Assembly (NCBI RefSeq): GCF_024139115.2
Contig: NC_085141.1
Location: forward strand, 224,922,307 to 224,986,306
Direction of reading: 5' to 3'
DNA length: 64,000 nucleotides
Source of the DNA: Armigeres subalbatus
Taxonomy: Eukaryota; Arthropoda; Insecta; Diptera; Culicidae
In this document: positions 20,560 to 31,328 of the stretch, one piece after another
How positions within the stretch are numbered: position 1 is the first letter of the stretch
Layout: every line of letters starts with the position of its first letter
Notes under the pieces: generated by a model
What the model was told of the DNA's origin: nothing
What the model saw: only the letters and a program-made list of their open reading frames with translations
Databases searched by the model: none
Translations under genes and position numbers: made by a program

Positions 20560-22050
20560 AAAACCGGAAGCATCCTCCTACGCTTTTCGGCAGCCTCTTT
20601 CCAAGCAGCAGGACCCCTTTCAAGTGACCTGGAAGCCTCATTTTAAGAGGTTCGAAAACATTCTTTCAGGAGGCTTGGAAGCCTTCTTTCACCCGTTTTT
20701 GTCTAAACTATCTTTTTTTCTGCTTCTTTTAATAGCTTCGGAAGGATCTTTTCAAAGTACACGGAAAGCATTTTTTAGAAGGCTCGAAAGCCTCCTTTTA
20801 ATAGGCTCTGAAGTCTCCTTTCTAGAGGCCTGGAAGTCTTTTTTTAAGATTTCTTCTTAAAATTTTATTTTTTCTTTTCTCCTTATTTTAAAAGGCTCGG
20901 AAAGCTCTTTTCAAAAGGTTTGGAAGGCTCCTTTCAAGATGCTTGAAAGCCCTCCCTTAAAGAGGATCGGAATTCTTCTTTCAAAAGGCTTGGAAAAGTA
21001 CTCTCGAAAGTCTCAGAAGCGTCCATTCAAGATACTCCGAAGCCTCTTTTCAAATGGCTTGAAAGCCTTATTTGAAAAACTCGGAAGACTCCCTAGCAGC
21101 ACAAATCTTACTGCTTTGGTTGCAGCAGCACTTATGTGACTCGATTTAGTCATATATGAGTTACAGAAACTCTTGTATGACAAGTGTGTTACTCGAAAAA
21201 AGCTCGAAAGCCCTCTTTCAAGAGGCTCGAAAGCCTCCATTCAAGGGGCTCGAAAGCCTCTTTTCACCAGGCTTGGAAGATTTCTTTTAAAAGATTCAGA
21301 AGACTCTTTTAAAAAGGTTTGGAAGGTTCCTTTCAAGAGTCTCGGAAGCCTCCTTTCGAGTGGTTCGGAAGCCACGTTTCAAAAGGCTCGAAGAAGCCTC
21401 CCTTTAGGAGGCTCGGATTTTTTCCTTCAAAAGGCTTAGAAGCGTCCATTCAAGATACTCCAATGCGTCCTTTTAAGTGGCTAAAAAGCCACCATTCAAG
21501 AGGCTCGGAAGGCTCAATACTCCAAAGCCTCCTTTCAGAGGGCCCAAAAGCCGCCATTCAATAGGCTCATAGGACTCTTTTCAAGAAGCTTAGAATCCTC
21601 CTATGTAATCCAATTTCGTTAGCTTAGAATCCTCCTTTCAAGAGCTCTAAAGGCTCGAGAGGCTTGGATGCGTATTTCAAAAGGCTCAGAAGCTTCCTTT
21701 CAAGATATTCAGAAGCCTCCTTTTAAGTGGCTCGGAAGCCTTCCATAAAATGGCTCGTATGGTCTTTCAAGAGTCTCGAAAGCATTTTTTCAAGAGGTTT
21801 GAAAGCCTACTACCCTTGAAGGGGTTTAGATGCATTCTTTCAAGAGGCTCGGAACCCTTTCTTCAAGGGGTTCGGAATTATATTTCCAATAGGCTTGGAA
21901 GCATACTTTCAGGCAACTAAGAGACGTCCTTTCAAGATGCTAGGAAGATTTCTTTTAAGTTACTCGAAAACCGTCTTTCAAGAGACTCAGAACCCTTTCT
22001 TCAAGAGGCTCGAAAGAGACGCAGAATCCTAGATTCAATACGCTCGGAAG
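20560..22050 (+). repeat. ~22-24-bp minisatellite (AGGCTCGGAAGCCTCCTTTCAAG)
   Basis: Some 60 degenerate units of the form AGGCTCGGAAGCCTCCTTTCAAG fill this part of the hAT element. Variation is high, so the array is old or evolves by slippage and gene conversion. Each unit has internal dyad symmetry (GGCTTCC/GGAAGCC) and could form small hairpins. The Ser/Phe-rich open frames follow the period and are not genes. Confidence 0.9.
21091..21195 (+). mobile_element. Fragment of the TAGCAGCACA MITE inside the minisatellite
   Basis: It starts CCCTAGCAGCACAAATCTTAC and contains TTGCAGCAGCACTTATGTGAC and TAGTCATATATGAGTTACAG. These words match the MITE at 54,663-54,776. The right end is lost or too diverged. 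It interrupts the minisatellite. Confidence 0.6.
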
Positions 22051-22329
22051 CCTTCAATAGTCAAAAAAGTTCTGTGCTCGATGTATGCACCTTATTTGAA
22101 TTATGAAGTTTAAAAGAAAATTAAAATTTCATAAAAGTTTATGGAGAACCACATATTCCGTTGGTTTTCAGGTCCATTTTTCATACATCTTAAGAGTTAC
22201 GATTATTTTCATTTACACCAAAAAACCTAGGGGTACCTCAATTAATGCAAAAGTTCGAAGGGGTACCTCTCAAGAAAAAGGTTGAGAACCGCTGAGCTAT
22301 GGGATGAAGTGCCGAACCGTTCCCCTAAT

Positions 22330-23058
22330 ACAGAATTCTTAAATTTAACATCAATGTCTCAGTTCTATAGTTTGAAAATATCAAACTATAACAACCATCG
22401 GACCATGACTGGATTCAAGAGCCATGTATATCATGATATCATGAGATATCATGTATAATAAATGGTGTTTGAAGTAGTTACTTGATAAATCATTATCCTA
22501 CCCTATTCAAACACTTGACACATTGACTGTAAATATTGTAGTCATTGAAGTAAAAAGTAGGCATTGAATTTAAAACACAAATGAAAAGTAAAGACAGCTA
22601 GTAAACGCAAAGTGTCCAGTGTCATATGTTTGTGTGTTAACTATAATTGTATCCTGGGAGGGAGAAACAGATACGAAAAATGTGTGTGTCAAGCCGAGCC
22701 GAAATCTAGCTGTCAGTGTGAGCCGAAAACGAAACTATCGGCAAGCAAATTTTTGAAGGCAATATAACAACAATAACACGCAAAATAGAATTTAGTCTTT
22801 TCAGGTGGCGCCTACGTTGATTGTTCTTCTTGTTGAAAATTTACTTGTTGCATGACGACAGTACATAATTAATTTGATGTGTAGTATCGAGAGCTCCCTC
22901 CCAGATTGTATCATAGTAACTGTGCTCAAACTGCAAATCGCAATAAATAAAGTAAGATCAGCGCAATATAAAACAAATCGATCCCCTCTCAAGATGCGTA
23001 ATGAACTATTTACAGTGGTGATCCAGTGAATTGGCCTGCTTTCAAACATTGAGTCTAA
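22330..23058. other. No gene seen; short hairpin
   Basis: A small hairpin CTATAGTTTGA...TCAAACTATA occurs at 22,366-22,392. A TATCATGATATCATGAGATATCATG stretch follows near 22,430-22,455. Nothing coding is recognised. Confidence 0.4.
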
Positions 23059-23061
23059 TAA

Positions 23062-24029
23062 GGGTCTATTCACAAATTACGTAACGCTTCTGGGGGAGGG
23101 GGGAGGTCCAACTTGCGTTATACTTTGTTACACTAAAAGGTGGGGGAGGGGTGGGTACTACCAAATGTTACGCATAACGCGAATAAAAATTTATTTTAAA
23201 GGTTTTTTGAATCACTGATTGAAGTAATTGCTAATATGTATGTCTTGATCAAAACCATCCTAGCTTTTGTAGTTTTTACATTTTATCTCAGAGCATGCTA
23301 TTTTGATGTATTTTTTTTGGGAATCCTAGAAAACAGTGAGTTTTATTAGAATAATTATTGCTAAATTTCAAGGCATTTTTGTCTCACGATGTATATTTAC
23401 GACTTCTACAGATTATATATATATTTTTTTGTCTTTATTATCGAGACTAGATACAGATTATATTATTTTATGGAATGACCTCGGGAAAGACGCTTTTATT
23501 GGTATTGTATTTCATGATTAGATCATCCAAACCAAGCCAAAGTTAATAAAGGCAACCCATAGAGTTTTCATTCGAAGTAATTGCCTTTTAGCTCATCCAC
23601 TCCAACCACATTAAACAGTTCAATTTAAAAATAATTTGTCTATCGTTATCGTTCTAGTCATTACCCAATTCATGCACATAGTTGGACAGTTATGCGTAAT
23701 AACACCAAGTAAATATTGTATTTCTCGACAGATCAGTCCCTCTAAACTAAAATTTGAATGGCCATGGTCGCAAATTCTATTTTCGTTTTTACTAGCTGCA
23801 TTCTTGATATCCTTGGTTTTAATCATGTGCCGTTCCTATTATAACAGTGTTCAATAAATACCAAAACCCACATGCTTCATGCCACAAGAAAAAAATGGCT
23901 TCAAAGTTTCCTCAGTTACGCGTTATATAGGGGAGGGATGGAGTACTAAAAATGTTACTTTTTGTTACGAGGGGGAGGGAGGGGGTCAAAAACTCGGATT
24001 TATGCGTTATGTAATTTGTGAACAGATCC
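23062..24029. mobile_element. PIF/Harbinger-like non-autonomous element, 968 bp
   Basis: The ends GGGTCTATTCACAAATTACGTAACGC and GCGTTATGTAATTTGTGAACAGATCC are inverted repeats of ~26 bp. TAA lies at both flanks (23,059-23,061 and 24,030-24,032), matching the 3-bp TWA target duplication of PIF/Harbinger elements. A G-rich subterminal patch (GGGGGAGG) occurs at both ends. No transposase is seen. Shorter relatives lie at 56.4-57.15 kb. Confidence 0.8.
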
Positions 24030-24169
24030 TAATAACGTTTATTGGACCGGTCGTTCTCCACGGACACGAGTCTTAGACCACATTCACTGGGGACAACTTA
24101 AGGTCTATTAAAAAAGCGACGCGTTCTGGTGATGATAGGGTGAACATGGATAATAAGCAAGTGTTTTTT
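24030..24169. other. Possible RTE-derived shreds
   Basis: GACCGGTCGTTCTCCACGGACACGAG resembles the RTE segment at 28,890-28,915 (encoding RPVVL..HE). This may be a decayed part of the fragment that follows. Confidence 0.5.
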
Positions 24170-24345
24170 TTGGGAGAACCATCCATCGTTCATACCGCGA
24201 AAACCGAACTACTGCGGTGGGGCCGGGTACATAGTAAGCATGTCAGTTAAAATCCAATGATGTTTTTGGATCAAGTCGAAGATAATATGCCTAAATAGTC
24301 ATGGACCGACCACAATGGAGACAATTTTTATGTTCTGTACAGCCC
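24170..24345 (+). pseudogene. RTE C-terminal fragment
   Basis: GGGAGAACCATCCATCGTTC and CACCGCGAAAA-type sequence match RTE positions 29,050-29,080. GGCCGGGTACATAG and the ATGGACCGACC...TGGAGAC end also match the RTE 3' region, with internal deletions. It is a strongly degraded piece. Confidence 0.7.
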
Positions 24346-24990
24346 TTCTCCTTTTTAATGGCTCTATGGTGTTCCATTAGCATTACCAGAGCTATTAATT
24401 GAAAGCTGCTCTATTCCTGCCATTACATGAATACATCTTATGTAGCACACACAACAGATCCACCATGCCCAAGGAGTCGAGCATGTTTCACACCCGATAA
24501 CATTTTTGGCCAGATCGAGAACCGAGCTCGCCGTCTCCAGATTGACAATCTGACGTTAAGGGTAGTGGGTCGCGTGGTTAGTGTTGATACTCGATATGAT
24601 ATGGTAAAACTATTACACATAATGACACTAGAATGATTGCAAGATAATCTTTTCTATGTCGTCCAAGGTAACTCTATGGCGCATTCCAAGAATTCTTGTC
24701 GCCATAAATTTCAAATTCTTGTAAAAACCAATCACCAAAATAGCGTAAACAACGAAAATACTAAGAGCAGCTAGTAAAGATTAGCATCATCACACAGCAG
24801 TACAAGTCAAGTTGCAATTAGGTAATAGATCGAATAAATTTTCTGCTATGTATTCTTCGAACCATTATTTGGACATCAATCACCGATCAAGATCTCTTAA
24901 TTTACTTACCCCACTTTTTTGTTTACACTCTACGATTGCTCATCGCATCGTTTTCCACCCACGACGAAAAAAATGTCGCACCGACCCACT
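24346..24990. other. No gene seen
   Basis: Mixed-composition stretch with a GC-richer part at 24,450-24,570. No motif or repeat was recognised. Confidence 0.35.
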
Positions 24991-24995
24991 CTCCC

Positions 24996-25197
24996 CCCAA
25001 GCAACCAGAAGTTCGGATAAGAAGGGCTATTTTGGCTTAATCAGCTCTCATTTTAAGTATTTTTTTGTATGTAACGGAACTTTAAGTGAACTTTAAAGTT
25101 CCGTTAATGATGCTTGGAACTTGATGTGAACCATAGTGAACCAATTAGTTCGGTTAAGAGTAAATTTAAGTAAAATCTGAACTTCTGGTTGCTTGGG
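24996..25197. mobile_element. MITE with CCCAAGCAACCAGAAGTTC termini
   Basis: Inverted ends CCCAAGCAACCAGAAGTTC at 24,996 and GAACTTCTGGTTGCTTGGG at 25,197 enclose ~160 bp. A second internal palindrome, TAACGGAACTTTAA...TTAAAGTTCCGTTA, is centred near 25,090. No coding sequence. The target duplication is not clear. Confidence 0.8.
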
Positions 25198-26090
25198 CCG
25201 CCTCGGACGAAATGCTTTACGATTTTCTTGTTGACGGAAAGGAGAATCACCCTCGAGCTTGCGATTTTCCGTACCGTCGACGTTGTTTTCTGGGTGGTTA
25301 GGCAGCATGCTTCGTTCGCATTTTTCGTCTGTGTTTTGCCGAATATTTTCCCAACCCATCGCCCATCATTTTCGCTGCGTTGCGTCTTCTCTCGGCGCGA
25401 AAAAGGTAGCTCTTTATATACCTATACCGAACTTCTATACGTGCTCAAAAAGAGTTACTAACCTCAACGGCTGCGACGTCGTCGGTCGTCGAGTAGAATT
25501 TTGTCACATGGTGGATTCGAGCGAGCAACCAACACCAAGCAAAACGGAAGAGTTCAAAGATACGCGCGGGGGTAATGATCGTTACTGCTGCGAAGCATGC
25601 AACATTCGAAATCTGAGGATATCGGGGCGCGTAATAATATATCTGCTAAAAGCAGTTAACACCACTGGAAGGCACTGGTATGATACCGAAGTTAGTCAAT
25701 TAATGGATTTATATTGACTATTTGACATATCCATAGTGGACATGTCATTCAGAATGGCTGCCTTGCGGCTTACCAACACAGTCAAACAATCAACCACCCC
25801 ACCCACCCCGATATGCACAGACAAATTTAATTCATATATTGCCTACATACCTGACCATCTTCTCACTAAAAAAGTAAATCTGGACTTACTTCTAAGTTCA
25901 ATCTATGCGGCGATATGATGATATTACCACATAGCGCTAATTTAGGGAAGATAAATAAGCAAGTGAACAAAGTGAAAAAAATCCCCCCCGTAACGCACTA
26001 TGCCAACGACGTCGCCGGCTTCAACAATCTGCACGTCGTCGGTAGCGTCGTATGCAAGCAATCATTGATCAGCAGCAGACAGCGGGCAGC
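25198..26090 (+). other. Unassigned stretch with TATA-like box and short ORF
   Basis: A GC-richer block at 25,198-25,650 contains CTTTATATACCTATA (25,410-25,425). It also has an ATG at 25,508 opening MVDSSEQPTPSKTEEFKD and then RYCCEACN, after which similarity to anything known stops. This could be an LTR/leader plus first codons of an LTR retrotransposon, or a promoter with a first exon; neither is demonstrated. The stretch 25,720-26,090 shows nothing more. Confidence 0.25.
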
Positions 26091-26293
26091 AGTGACTATG
26101 TCCAAGGGCTTGACGATCCCTCCCCAGGCCATCTGCGAGTTGTGGGGCTTGCCTAGGATGTGGTGGGGTTTGACAGTGGGCCCTGTTAAACCTCTATAAA
26201 AAGCTGCATGTATCCGCAAGTAGGCTCCACCAAAGCGACCGTGTGCCGCTCAAAGCGCACAAGCCCAAGTCCTGGTGTTAGGTGGGACGCTAA

Positions 26294-27022
26294 ACAGCCC
26301 TGACACGACGGCCCTCCGACGAGACAGGAGGTTTGCGCAGGCCCAATAAGCCGCCTAGAAAACCAATCATTACGAACAATATAAGAGATAATGCGACTCG
26401 ATATAATCGGCAAAGACCTAGGCGACGAATACAGGATCACGATTGGAAGCTTGGAACATGGAATTGCAAGTCGCTAGGTTTCGCAGGTTGCGACAGGATG
26501 ATCTACGATGAATTACATCCCCGCAACTTCGACGTCGTGGCGCTGCAGGAGATTTGCTGGACAGGACAGAAAGTGTGGAAAAGCGGGCATCGAGCGGCTA
26601 CCTTCTACCAAAGCTGTGGCACCACCAACGAGCTGGGAACCGGCTTCATAGTGCTGGGTAAGATGCGCCAACGCGTGATTGGGTGGCAGCCAATCAACGC
26701 AAGGATGTGCAAGCTGAGGATTAAAGGCCGTTTCTTCAACTATAGCATCATCAACGTGCACTGCCCACACGAAGGGAGACCCGACGACGAGAAAGAAGCG
26801 TTCTACGCACAGCTGGAGCAGACATACGATGGATGCCCACTGCGGGACGTTAAAATCGTCATCGGTGACATGAACGCACAGGTAGGAAGGGAGGAAATGT
26901 ATAGACCGGTCATCGGACCGGATAGTCTGCACACCGTATCGAATGACAACGGCCAACGATGCATAAACTTCGCAGCCTCCCGCGGAATGGTAGTCCGAAG
27001 CACCTTCTTCCCCGCAAAAATA
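26294..27022 (+). pseudogene. RTE endonuclease domain (frame 1)
   Basis: The open region starts after a stop at 26,291-26,293 and has no ATG near its beginning; a TTG lies at 26,333. Visible endonuclease motifs are KLGTWNCKSLGF (N-terminal Asn), VVALQEICWTG (catalytic Glu), SIINVHCPHE and VIGDMNAQVGRE (catalytic Asp/Asn). Such enzymes nick the target strand to prime cDNA synthesis. The true frame ends at ~27,012, where one T is missing from the TTCTTTCCCC run found in the copy at 42.8 kb. Downstream residues come from the wrong frame. Confidence 0.85.
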
Positions 27023-28015
27023 TCCACAAGGCCACATGGAGATCACCTAACCAAGAAACGGAAAACCAAATCGACCACGTTCTAATCGACGGTAAATTCT
27101 TCTCCGACATCACGAACGTCCGCACTTACCGCAGTGCGAATATTGAATCCGACCACTACCTCGTTGCAGTATGCCTGCGCTCAAAACTCTCGACGGTGTA
27201 CAACACGCGTCGAAGTCGGACGCCGCGGCTTAACATTGGGCGGCTACAAGACGCTAGACTAGCCCAAGAATACGCGCAGCAGCTGGAAGTGGCACTTCCA
27301 ACGGAAGAGCAGCTAGGCGCAGCATCTCTTGAAGATGGCTGGAGAGATATTCGATCCGCCATTGGTAGCACCGCAACCGCTGCACTTGGCACGGTGCCCC
27401 CGGATCAGAGAAACGACTGGTATGACGGCGAATGTGAGCAGTTAGTGGAAGAGAAGAATGCAGCATGGGCGAGATTGCTGCAACACCGCACGAGGGCGAA
27501 CGAGGCACGATATAAACAGGCGCGGAACAGACAAAACTCGATTTTCCGGAGGAAAAAGCGCCAGCAGGAAGATCGAGACCGTGAAGAAACGGAGCAACTG
27601 TACCGCGCTAATAACACACGAAAGTTCTATGAGAAGTTAAACCGATCACGTAAGGGCCACGTGCCACAGCCCGATATGTGTAAGGACATAAACGGGAACC
27701 TTCTTACGAACGAGCGTGAGGTGATCCAAAGGTGGCGGCAGCACTACGAAGAACACCTGAATGGCGATGTGGCTGACGAAGATGGCGGTATGGTGATAGA
27801 CCTGGGAGAACGCGCGCAGGACATAATTCTACCGGCTCCGGATCTCCAGGAAATCCAGGAGGAGATTGGCCGGCTCAAGAACAACAAAGCCCCTGGGGTT
27901 GACCAACTACCAGGAGAGCTATTTAAACACGGTGGTGAGGCACTGGCTAGAGCGCTGCACTGGGTAATTACCAAGATTTGGGAGGAGGAAGTTTTGCCGC
28001 AGGAGTGGATGGAAG
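27013..28015 (+). pseudogene. RTE endonuclease C-terminus and RT N-terminus (frame 2)
   Basis: After the frameshift the correct protein continues with NIHKATWRSPNQETENQIDH and IESDHYLVAVCLR (the final endonuclease SDH motif). A linker rich in Arg/Glu follows (RRKKRQQEDRDREETEQLYR, possibly coiled coil). The beginning of the RT is LKNNKAPGVDQLPGELFKHG. The frame breaks near 28,016, where ~25 bp present in the copy at 4,540 are missing. Confidence 0.85.
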
Positions 28016-28111
28016 GGCGATAAGCTGGATTGTAGCAACTACCGCGCAATCACATTGCTAAACGCCGCCTACAAGGTACTCTCCTAAATATCCTAAATAT
28101 CCTAAATAGTT

Positions 28112-29329
28112 CGTGGGACAGTACCAGGCGGGTTTTATGGGCGAACGCTCCACCACGGACCAGGTGTTTGCCATTCGCCAAGTACTAAATGCCGCGAATA
28201 CAACGTGCACACACATCATCTATTCATCGACTTCAAAGCCGCATATGATACAATCGATCGGGACCAGCTATGGCAGCTAATGCACGAACACGGATTTCCG
28301 GATAAACTGACACGGTTGATCAAAGCGACGATGGATCGGGTGATGTGCGTAGTTCGAGTTTCAGGGGCATTCTCGAGTCCCTTCGAAACCCGCAGAGGGT
28401 TACGGCAAGGTGATGGTCTTTCGTGTTTGCTATTCAACATCGCTTTGGAAGGTGTAATACGAAGAGCAGGGATTAACACGAGTGGTACAATTTTCAATAA
28501 GTCCGTCCAGCTATTTGGTTTCGCCGACGACATAGATATTATGGCACGTAACTTTGAGAAGATGGAGGAAGCCTACATCAGACTGAAGAGGGAAGCCAAG
28601 CGGATCGGACTAGTCATCAACACGTCGAAGACGAAGTACATGATAGGAAGAGGTTCAAGAGAAGACAATGTGAGCCACCCACCGCGAGTTTGCATCGGTG
28701 GTGACGAAATCGAGGTGGTAGAAGAATTTGTGTACTTGGGCTCACTGGTGACTGCCGAAAATGACACCAGTAGAGAAATTCGGAGACGCATAGTGGCTGG
28801 AAATCGTACGTACTTTGGACTCCGCAAGACGCTCCGATCGAATAGAGTTCGCCGCCGTACCAAACTGACAATCTACAAAACGCTAATTAGACCGGTAGTC
28901 CTCTACGGACACGAGACCTGGACGATGCTCGTGGAGGACCAACGCGCACTTGGAGTTTTCGAAAGGAAAGTGCTGCGTACCATCTATGGTGGGGTGCAGA
29001 TGGCGGACGGTACGTGGAGGAGGCGAATGAACCACGAATTGCATCAGCTGTTGGGAGAACCATCCATCGTTCACACCGCGAAAATCGGACGACTGCGATG
29101 GGCCGGGCACGTAGCCAGAATGTCGGACAGTAACCCGGTGAAAATGGTTCTCGACAACGATCCGACGGGCACAAGAAGGCGAGGTGCGCAGCGGGCAAGG
29201 TGGATCGATCAGGTGGAAGATGACTTGCGGACCCTCCGTAGACTGCGTGGATGGCGACGTGTAGCCATGGACCGAGCCGAATGGAGAAGACTCTTATATA
29301 CCGCACAGGCCACTTCGGCCTTAGTCTGA
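28112..29329 (+). pseudogene. RTE reverse transcriptase, main catalytic part (frame 3)
   Basis: The longest open part is 28,205-29,329 (first codon GTG, not a real start). It contains RT motif A (HHLFIDFKAAYDTIDRDQ), motif B (RRGLRQGDGLSCLLFN), motif C (FGFADDIDIM, the FADD catalytic core) and the RTE C-terminal region (SDSNPVKMVLDNDPTGTRRR), ending ATSALV just before the stop. This part is intact. It is preceded at 28,112-28,200 by a damaged section (GQYQAGFMGERSTTDQVF present, then a small deletion). Confidence 0.88.
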
Positions 29330-29335
29330 ATAAAT

Positions 29336-29686
29336 AATAGCAGACAGTGATGTCGATATGAACTATTGTGAAATCATAGCGGAAACATGTAAAATATCGA
29401 TTTAATTAATCAATCTTTTCCTAACGCATTATGTATTGATGCAATAATAATATCTTATTGATTCTGTTTTGGGGTGCGTTTCAAAAATTGAAAAATCGGA
29501 GCAAAAAATGATTTTGCTATTGGTGCGTTTGAGCAGCTGGCAACAACGGTTGAGGATGTAAACATAAACAGCCAGCATCGTGAAAACATAATTCATAAAT
29601 ATTCACCTAAACCAAAGAAAAACTGATGCTTTTCTGGCAAATTCCATCAGTTAATCCCATACTTAGACTGCTTGATTGATACTGTT
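29336..29686. other. No gene seen
   Basis: AT-rich DNA between the RTE element and the gypsy fragment. Nothing recognised. Confidence 0.4.
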
Positions 29687-30935
29687 TCTAAGTTGGGCTG
29701 AATTCTTCCGAATGCGTGCAATGTTTACTGTTGTCGGATGTTAACAAAAAATGAATCCCACGTGTATGCTTACTGAATTGGTATTGGAAGTTTCCACCAC
29801 TACAAATCCATGGTTGATGATTTTTATGATACAAACACATAGCAATTTGAGTGTCACAACGCTTCACCTTAATAGGAGTAATGATTCCATCTTTTTGCAT
29901 GTTATCTAACAGGGCCAATAACCTTCCTCTTAAACGATATGGCACATCGTATGCTCTCTTGAAAATTGGTTTATTCTCACGGAAAACCAAATCCGCTTGA
30001 AATCCTGTAATAGGAGAAGAAATATTTCCATCGAAAATGTTACAATACTATGCTTGAATATCTTTCAAAAGAAGTTCATCTTTTGTCATAGCGCCAATAA
30101 TAGAAATAACACTGCAAAATTTGTGTCTTCATCCATCACAAAAGGCATCCAACCAATCTCTACCGAGCAAAGGTAAGAAATTGTGGATAGTATTCAATAT
30201 CACGAGCTCCATATGACCCATTTTATTATTGAGCGACACCTGTACTGTTGCAACTCCGAAAATCTGTAAGGACGAACCATTCATTAATACCAGCTTACGC
30301 TGCCTAGTTTTACGGGAAAATTTTGAAAAATTTCTTAAAAATTTACTTTGCCGTCTTGCCCTCAATTATAACATCGAGGAGACAAGCTAATTTGATTAAT
30401 TGATTGTAGCATCATGCAATGGTAATCACCTGTCGATTCGTTGTCTGTGTCGTATTTAACCCTCAACCGCTTGAAACAATCGTGAACGTTCTCCGATTCT
30501 GAATCCCGATCTGAGTTGTCCTGGACGAAATTCACACTGCTCTTCTGGCTGTTTTTAAAACGGTAACAGTTTTTCTGTACGTGTCCTTTTTGCTTACAAA
30601 AGAAACAAATGAAATTCGCATATCTCCCTCTTCCTGGAGATCTGCGACCGTAATTACAACTGCCTCTGTCATTTTAATCAAACCGATCTCGGTTCGCACT
30701 TCGCGACCTGTCATTTCTTCTATATGCATCATATCGCCTCTCATACCTACCGCGCTTCTCGGCGAACTAATCTGAACCCAGCAGAATTCACAGTCTCTGC
30801 ATTAATCGCCTTAGCTCTAGATGAAACAAGCTCACGATTTTTGATAAGTTTTCCGCGGTTTTCAAAATCAAATTCACGATAAGATCCTTTTTCTTATCAT
30901 CTGCAATGGCGTTTACAGAAAAAAAAATTCAAAAT
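29687..30935 (-). pseudogene. Ty3/gypsy retrotransposon gag-pol fragment
   Basis: Read on the - strand, the order is gag C-terminal helices (~30,930-30,790), then the nucleocapsid zinc knuckle CFFCKQKGHVQKNC (~30,610-30,565). Next comes the protease C-terminal segment with LVLMNGSSLQIFGVATVQV and PLLGRDWLDAF (~30,290-30,135), then the start of the RT (FRENKPIFKRAYDVPYRLR and GIITPI, ~29,985-29,875). This order is that of Ty3/gypsy elements. Frameshifts and stops separate the parts, the protease active-site region is not clear, and the RT is cut before its catalytic motifs. No LTRs are seen nearby. Non-functional. Confidence 0.8.
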
Positions 30936-31320
30936 GTTTCACATAAGGTACACCGGCGCAAGTTGAAATGTGGGGTAAGTTGAAACGGAAGCTGTAATTC
31001 AGATAAGAAACGACCGAATAAGCATAATGATTGCATAATGATGTTGAATAAGCATAATGATTATGAAAAATCGATGAAAGACCCGTTTTAATTTTTGTAT
31101 TTTGGTTGTTTGATATTGCTCTGCATGTTCAACTCATCGGGGCAAATCGAAATGCGTGGTGCGGGGCAAGTCGAAACAAAAGTTTCATAACGTCACCCTC
31201 GCAATTAAAAGTTTTTTTTTCAGAATTCAACATGGTCCGTAAATACATACATTCGAAAAACATAAATTTATGAAAACATGCACACTTCTGAACATAAATT
31301 TAATAAATTTCTGCCCATTC
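30936..31320. other. Short GGGGCAAGTCGAAAC-like direct repeats
   Basis: Words GCGCAAGTTGAAATG, GGGGTAAGTTGAAAC, GGGGCAAATCGAAATG and GGGGCAAGTCGAAAC recur at 30,957, 30,974, 31,139 and 31,164. These may belong to an old repeat. Nothing else seen. Confidence 0.4.
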
Positions 31321-31328
31321 CGTCCTGA

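Larger units (their letters stand above)
19742..22294 (+). mobile_element. Non-autonomous hAT-type element, 2,553 bp
   Basis: The termini CAGCGGTTCTCAACC and GGTTGAGAACCGCTG are 15-bp perfect inverted repeats, with further inverted similarity inside (GGGGTACC...). The 8-bp sequence AGCTATGG lies directly at both sides (19,734-19,741 and 22,295-22,302), exactly as expected for hAT integration. There is no transposase. The cargo is a - strand RTE tail fragment, a ~1.5-kb GCTCGGAAGCC minisatellite and a MITE fragment. It needs a transposase from elsewhere. Confidence 0.92.
19549..22325 (+). mobile_element. MITE family A, copy 2, interrupted by hAT insertion
   Basis: The left part, 19,549-19,741, starts GGGGAACTGTTCCG. 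The right part, 22,295-22,325, ends GAACCGTTCCCC. TA flanks both ends (19,547-19,548 and 22,326-22,327). Joined, the two parts give ~216 bp, matching the other copies in length and order. The interruption is the hAT-type element at 19,742-22,294 with its duplicated 8-bp target. Confidence 0.9.
26094..29335 (+). mobile_element. RTE-clade (JAM1-like) retrotransposon, near full length, inactive
   Basis: The element runs from a 5'UTR shared with the copies at 43.6-43.8 kb (GACTATGTCCAAGG onwards) to the terminal AATAAATAATAG at ~29,325-29,335. One ORF should encode an N-terminal apurinic endonuclease and a reverse transcriptase, as in RTE elements such as JAM1 of Aedes aegypti. Relative to the other copies it has a 1-nt deletion near 27,012, a ~25-nt deletion near 28,016 and a rearranged stretch near 28,083-28,110. 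The ORF is therefore split into three frames and is inactive. Confidence 0.92.

Noticed and set aside
20624..21564. Several Ser/Phe/Lys-rich open frames
   Set aside because: They follow the ~23-bp minisatellite in the hAT-type element.
26513..27046. 177-codon antisense frame inside the RTE element, also present at 42,795-43,310
   Set aside because: It is antisense to a well-supported endonuclease domain and is shared only because the copies are homologous.
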